Below, one piece after another: positions 5,876 to 8,648 of a stretch of 8,648 bases of DNA. Source of the DNA: an uncultured Clostridium sp. (GTDB taxonomy: Bacteria > Bacillota > Clostridia > Lachnospirales > Lachnospiraceae); the NCBI GenBank assembly GCA_937902905.1, contig CALELW010000079.1, forward strand, positions 1-8,648, read 5' to 3'. Each line of letters opens with the position of its first letter. Position 1 is the stretch's first letter. Below the pieces are notes generated by a model. That model searched no databases. It saw only the letters and a list, made by a program, of their open reading frames with translations, and was not told the origin of the DNA. A program made the translations under genes and the position numbers.

Positions 5876-7405
5876 ATGAGTAAGAAACCAACGGTATTAA
5901 TGATTTTAGATGGATATGGATTAAGTGATAAGACAGAAGGAAATGCAGTAAAACAGGCAAAAACGCCGGTTATGGATAAGCTGATTGCAAAGTATCCTTT
6001 TGTTCAGGGCGAAGCAAGCGGTATGGCAGTTGGTCTGCCGGACGGACAGATGGGAAATTCCGAAGTCGGACACACCAACATGGGTGCCGGAAGAATTGTA
6101 TACCAGATGCTTGTTAAGATTTCAAAATCGATTCAGGATGGCGATTTCTTTGAGAATAAAGCGCTTGTTGCCGCTATGGAAAACTGCAAAAAGAATGACA
6201 GTGCACTTCATTTGATGGGGCTGTTGTCACCGGGCGGTGTGCACAGCCATATGGAGCATTTATACGGTCTTTTGGAAATGGCTAAGAAAAATGGACTGGA
6301 AAAGGTATATGTTCATGCTTACCTTGACGGACGTGACGTTCCGCCTTCATCCGCAGCCGAGTATATGGAAGAGTTAGCAGCTAAGATTAAAGAAATCGGT
6401 GTTGGTTCTGTTGCTACGATTTCCGGACGTTTTTATGCGATGGACCGTGATAATGCATGGGACCGCGAAGAAAAAGCATATGCTGCTTTGGTATATGGCG
6501 AAGGTGTACAGGCAGATGACCCGGTACAGGCAATCAAAGATTCCTATGCGAATGATGTAACGGACGAGTTTATGATTCCTACCGTTGTCGATAAAAACGG
6601 TATGATTCATGAAAATGACAGTGTAATCTTCTTTAACTTCCGTCCGGACCGTGCAAGACAGTTGACAAGAGCTTTTGTAGATCCTGAATTTACCGGATTC
6701 GAGAGAAGAAACGGATACTTCCCACTTACTTTTGTCTGCATGGCACAGTATGATGCTGAGATGCCAAATGTATTAGTTGCATTCCCACCGGAAGAATTGA
6801 AAATGACATTTGGTGAGTATCTGGCAAAACACGGTAAAAAACAGCTTCGTCTGGCTGAGACACAGAAGTATGCACATGTTACATTCTTCTTTAATGGCGG
6901 CGAAGAGAAGCAGTTTGAAGGAGAAGACCGTATTCTTGTAAACTCTCCAAAAGTAGCTACGTTTGATATGCAGCCGGAGATGAGTGCGTATGAAGTTTGT
7001 GACAATCTGGTAGAATCCATTCGTTCGGATAAATACGATGTTATTATCGTAAACTTTGCAAATCCGGATATGGTAGGGCATACCGGTATCATGGAAGCAG
7101 CGATAAAAGCGATTGAAGCAGTTGATGAATGTGTTGGAAAAACAGTGGATGCCATTTTGGATGTAGATGGACAGATGTTTATCTGTGCCGACCATGGAAA
7201 TGCAGAGAAACTGATTGATGAAGATGGCGAGCCATTTACTGCTCATACGACAAACCCGGTTCCATTCGTTCTTGTAAATTACGATGAAGATTATACACTT
7301 CGTGAAGGCGGATGCCTGGCAGATATCGTTCCAACATTAATTGAGATGATGGGTATGGAACAGCCGGCTGAGATGACCGGAAAGTCATTGTTGATTAAAA
7401 AATAA
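5876..7405 (+). CDS. gpmI: 2,3-bisphosphoglycerate-independent phosphoglycerate mutase
   Basis: It interconverts 3-phosphoglycerate and 2-phosphoglycerate in lower glycolysis and gluconeogenesis, in the cytoplasm, using two Mn2+ ions and a phosphoserine intermediate. At 509 residues it matches the usual ~510. The metal-binding and catalytic residues known from the Bacillus enzyme are all in place: Asp12 (ILDGYG), Ser62 (GNSEVGH, the phosphorylated serine), His123, Asp151 and Asp154 (LDGRDVPP), Arg185 (SGR), Lys331, Asp398 and His402 (NPDMVGH), Asp439-His440 (ADHGNAE) and His457 (AHTTNPVP). GGAGG at 5867-5871 supports the ATG. It has its own promoter and terminator, so it appears to be a single-gene unit rather than part of a gap-pgk-tpi-gpm-eno glycolytic cluster. 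Its function is secure. Confidence 0.98.
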   Translation: MSKKPTVLMILDGYGLSDKTEGNAVKQAKTPVMDKLIAKYPFVQGEASGMAVGLPDGQMGNSEVGHTNMGAGRIVYQMLVKISKSIQDGDFFENKALVAAMENCKKNDSALHLMGLLSPGGVHSHMEHLYGLLEMAKKNGLEKVYVHAYLDGRDVPPSSAAEYMEELAAKIKEIGVGSVATISGRFYAMDRDNAWDREEKAYAALVYGEGVQADDPVQAIKDSYANDVTDEFMIPTVVDKNGMIHENDSVIFFNFRPDRARQLTRAFVDPEFTGFERRNGYFPLTFVCMAQYDAEMPNVLVAFPPEELKMTFGEYLAKHGKKQLRLAETQKYAHVTFFFNGGEEKQFEGEDRILVNSPKVATFDMQPEMSAYEVCDNLVESIRSDKYDVIIVNFANPDMVGHTGIMEAAIKAIEAVDECVGKTVDAILDVDGQMFICADHGNAEKLIDEDGEPFTAHTTNPVPFVLVNYDEDYTLREGGCLADIVPTLIEMMGMEQPAEMTGKSLLIKK

Positions 7406-7422
7406 TCCTGATTTAATAAAAT

Positions 7423-7475
7423 AAAAAGGAGTTCCCCCTCTCGTGTATGAACGAATAAGGGGGGAACTCCTTTTT
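7423..7475. terminator. Bidirectional intrinsic terminator between convergent units
   Basis: The left arm 7423-7439 (AAAAA, then GGAGTTCCCCCT) pairs with 7459-7475 over about 17 bp; all pairs are Watson-Crick except one T-G at the top. The top folds further into a 4-bp stem (7441-7444 with 7451-7454) and a 6-nt loop. The arm ends in T5 on the plus strand (7471-7475), and the A5 at 7423-7427 gives T5 on the minus strand. It can therefore end gpmI in one direction and the minus-strand alpha-galactosidase unit in the other. The minus-strand stop codon (7474-7476) overlaps the base of the stem. Confidence 0.94.
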
Positions 7476-7680
7476 AGCGGAATAATATGCAATTGCCGCT
7501 TTCCCGATAGTAGCGGATTCTTTTTTCAAGAGGCTCGCGCCCGCATCCCATTTTTTCGCCAAGGCAGTCCAGGCAGAGAAAACGGGAAGCCGTGCGGTCC
7601 ACTAATTTTAAATAAATTGCTTTTTCATCGGAGGTAAGTTTTTTTGCGCATTTTTTACATAAGTTTCGAGATGATTCCAT
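7474..7680 (-). CDS. Small cysteine-rich (zinc-ribbon-like) protein of unknown function
   Basis: A 68-residue protein with two CxxC pairs, CKKC (residues 8-11) and CLDC (36-39), plus single cysteines at 46 and 64. This suggests a structural zinc site formed by the two pairs. There is no signal peptide or membrane segment; the chain is rich in Lys and Arg and probably cytoplasmic. From memory it resembles small uncharacterised clostridial proteins with the same CxxC spacing and a C-terminal ...C-x-LF ending, but I cannot name a function. It starts 2 nt after the alpha-galactosidase TGA (ATG 7680), or at a GTG (7686) overlapping that stop. Neither start has a clear ribosome binding site, so translation by coupling is likely. 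It is the last gene of its unit, ending at the edge of the terminator. It seems a real gene because of the cysteine pattern and the tight arrangement. Confidence 0.72.
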   Translation of the reverse strand: MESSRNLCKKCAKKLTSDEKAIYLKLVDRTASRFLCLDCLGEKMGCGREPLEKRIRYYRESGNCILFR

Positions 7681-7682
7681 GC

Positions 7683-8648
7683 TCACACCAATTTTGCACG
7701 AACGACCATACAGTCACAGGATGGCACCGTTACGGCAAACCTTTCTTTAAAAGTACCAAGTTCTTTGTGTTCGTGGCAGTCGTACATAGACAGTGCCATG
7801 CCGGAAGCATAAGGAAGCCCCAAATCCCAGAATTGAATTGTTAATTCACGATTTGTGTCGCTGAGATTGAAAAGCCCGATTGCCAAATCGCCATTCGACA
7901 AAACTTTTACCAGTACAAAGGCTTCATCCTCATGGAACCATTGAGGTTCGACGCGGACACGGTAGGCTCCACGAGATTCGATATCCTGATTAATAGTAAT
8001 TAAATCACGGTTTAATAGAATATTCTTTGTTTCCTGAGTGGCCTTTCTTATGTCACATCCAATCATCAAAGGGGAACCCATCATAGCCCAGAGAGCAAAG
8101 TGGGTTTTGTACTGCGTATCGGTGCAGCCACCGATGGAACCGATAAAATCATCGTTGCTGCCACCGTGCATACCGACCACCAGCATATCCATGTCATTGT
8201 GGCAGAAGGAACCTGTGAAAGCCTCTTTTTCAATTTGAGACAGGGCAATCTTTTGAATTGATTCCCAGTTATCTTGAATATCCGGGGTGGAGCGGTACAT
8301 ATGGGCACCGGATTCGCGAATCCAGTTATGTACGTTATCCTCGCCCCAGTTGCAGGCAGAAAATAAAATCGGACGTCCGCAGTTGCGAAGCGCTAAATTC
8401 ATCCGTTTATAAAGAAGTTCTCCGGACATATGTCTTGGCTTGAAACAAAAATCGTATTTGAGATAATCGACACCAAAATCAGCAAATTGTTTTGCATCTT
8501 CAAATTCGTGCTCAAAGCTTCCCGGATATCCGGCACAGGTGTGGGTGCCGGCGCAGGAATACATACCAAACTTCAGTCCCTTGTCATGGATGTAGTCGGC
8601 AACCGCGCTCATGCCGTGTGGGAATTTTTTTGGGTCGGCAACGAGATG
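7683..8648 (-). CDS. GH27-family alpha-galactosidase, C-terminal 321 residues (N-terminus outside window)
   Basis: A glycoside hydrolase of family 27 (clan GH-D), which removes terminal alpha-linked galactose with retention of configuration. The frame stays open through the window edge, starting HLVADPKKFPHGM, a typical internal GH27 sequence, so the ATG at 8612 is not the true start and roughly the first quarter is missing. Visible residues include GLKFGMYSCAGTHTCAGYPGS, the nucleophile in YLKYD (Asp66 of the visible part; codon 8451-8453) and the acid/base in RSTPDIQDNW (Asp123; codon 8280-8282). MGSPLMIGCDIR and INQD follow at the end of the barrel, then a C-terminal beta-sandwich. At the position of the substrate-contacting Glu in human alpha-galactosidase A (CEW) it has Asn (CNWG). 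Other GH27 activities, such as beta-L-arabinopyranosidase, cannot be excluded. Export signals, if any, would be outside the window. Confidence 0.92.
   Translation of the reverse strand, partial: HLVADPKKFPHGMSAVADYIHDKGLKFGMYSCAGTHTCAGYPGSFEHEFEDAKQFADFGVDYLKYDFCFKPRHMSGELLYKRMNLALRNCGRPILFSACNWGEDNVHNWIRESGAHMYRSTPDIQDNWESIQKIALSQIEKEAFTGSFCHNDMDMLVVGMHGGSNDDFIGSIGGCTDTQYKTHFALWAMMGSPLMIGCDIRKATQETKNILLNRDLITINQDIESRGAYRVRVEPQWFHEDEAFVLVKVLSNGDLAIGLFNLSDTNRELTIQFWDLGLPYASGMALSMYDCHEHKELGTFKERFAVTVPSCDCMVVRAKLV

Noticed and set aside
6607..7155. 182-residue open frame on the minus strand inside gpmI
   Set aside because: Antisense to a fully intact gpmI, Ser/Thr-rich shadow sequence with no start signal.
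7443..7637. 64-residue plus-strand open frame starting in the terminator loop
   Set aside because: It begins inside the hairpin loop, runs antisense to the small cysteine-rich gene, and has no ribosome binding site apart from the hairpin arm.

Overview
The window looks like chromosomal DNA of a low-to-moderate GC Gram-positive anaerobe. The best guess is a clostridial relative of the Lachnospiraceae. This rests on protein flavour, strong AGGAGG-type ribosome binding sites, sigma-A-like promoters, the tlyA-nadK-argR gene order, and a GH27 alpha-galactosidase of gut-commensal type. It was judged by reading only; no database search was possible.

Layout. (1) Positions 1-2507, plus strand: the 3' half of tlyA, then nadK (NAD kinase), argR (arginine repressor) and a YebC/TACO1-family gene, tightly packed and probably one transcript. 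It ends in a long hairpin at 2545-2597. (2) 2597-5766, plus strand: a secreted or membrane-anchored GDSL/SGNH esterase, a HAD-family phosphatase or phosphomutase, and an AMP-forming acyl-CoA ligase. Candidate promoters lie just upstream of the HAD gene and inside its 3' end. (3) 5790-7476, plus strand: gpmI (cofactor-independent phosphoglycerate mutase) as a single-gene unit, with a good promoter and a strong terminator. (4) 7474-8648, minus strand: a GH27 alpha-galactosidase, truncated by the window edge, followed by a tiny cysteine-rich protein with which it appears translationally coupled. The gpmI unit and this minus-strand unit converge on one near-perfect hairpin that can terminate transcription in both directions.

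Functionally this is mostly housekeeping: rRNA modification, NADP synthesis, arginine control, translation or regulation (YebC), lower glycolysis, acyl-CoA activation and galactoside breakdown. I see no CRISPR array, mobile element, tRNA, rRNA, defence island or known riboswitch, and no convincing undescribed multi-gene system. The points most worth a second look are small: a ribosome binding site buried in a terminator-like hairpin before the GDSL gene; a hairpin between a perfect Shine-Dalgarno and a distant yebC start; the absence of recN after argR; and the small cysteine-rich protein coupled to the alpha-galactosidase. No stretch longer than 300 bases lacks a gene; the longest gap, about 110 bases before gpmI, holds its promoter and leader.
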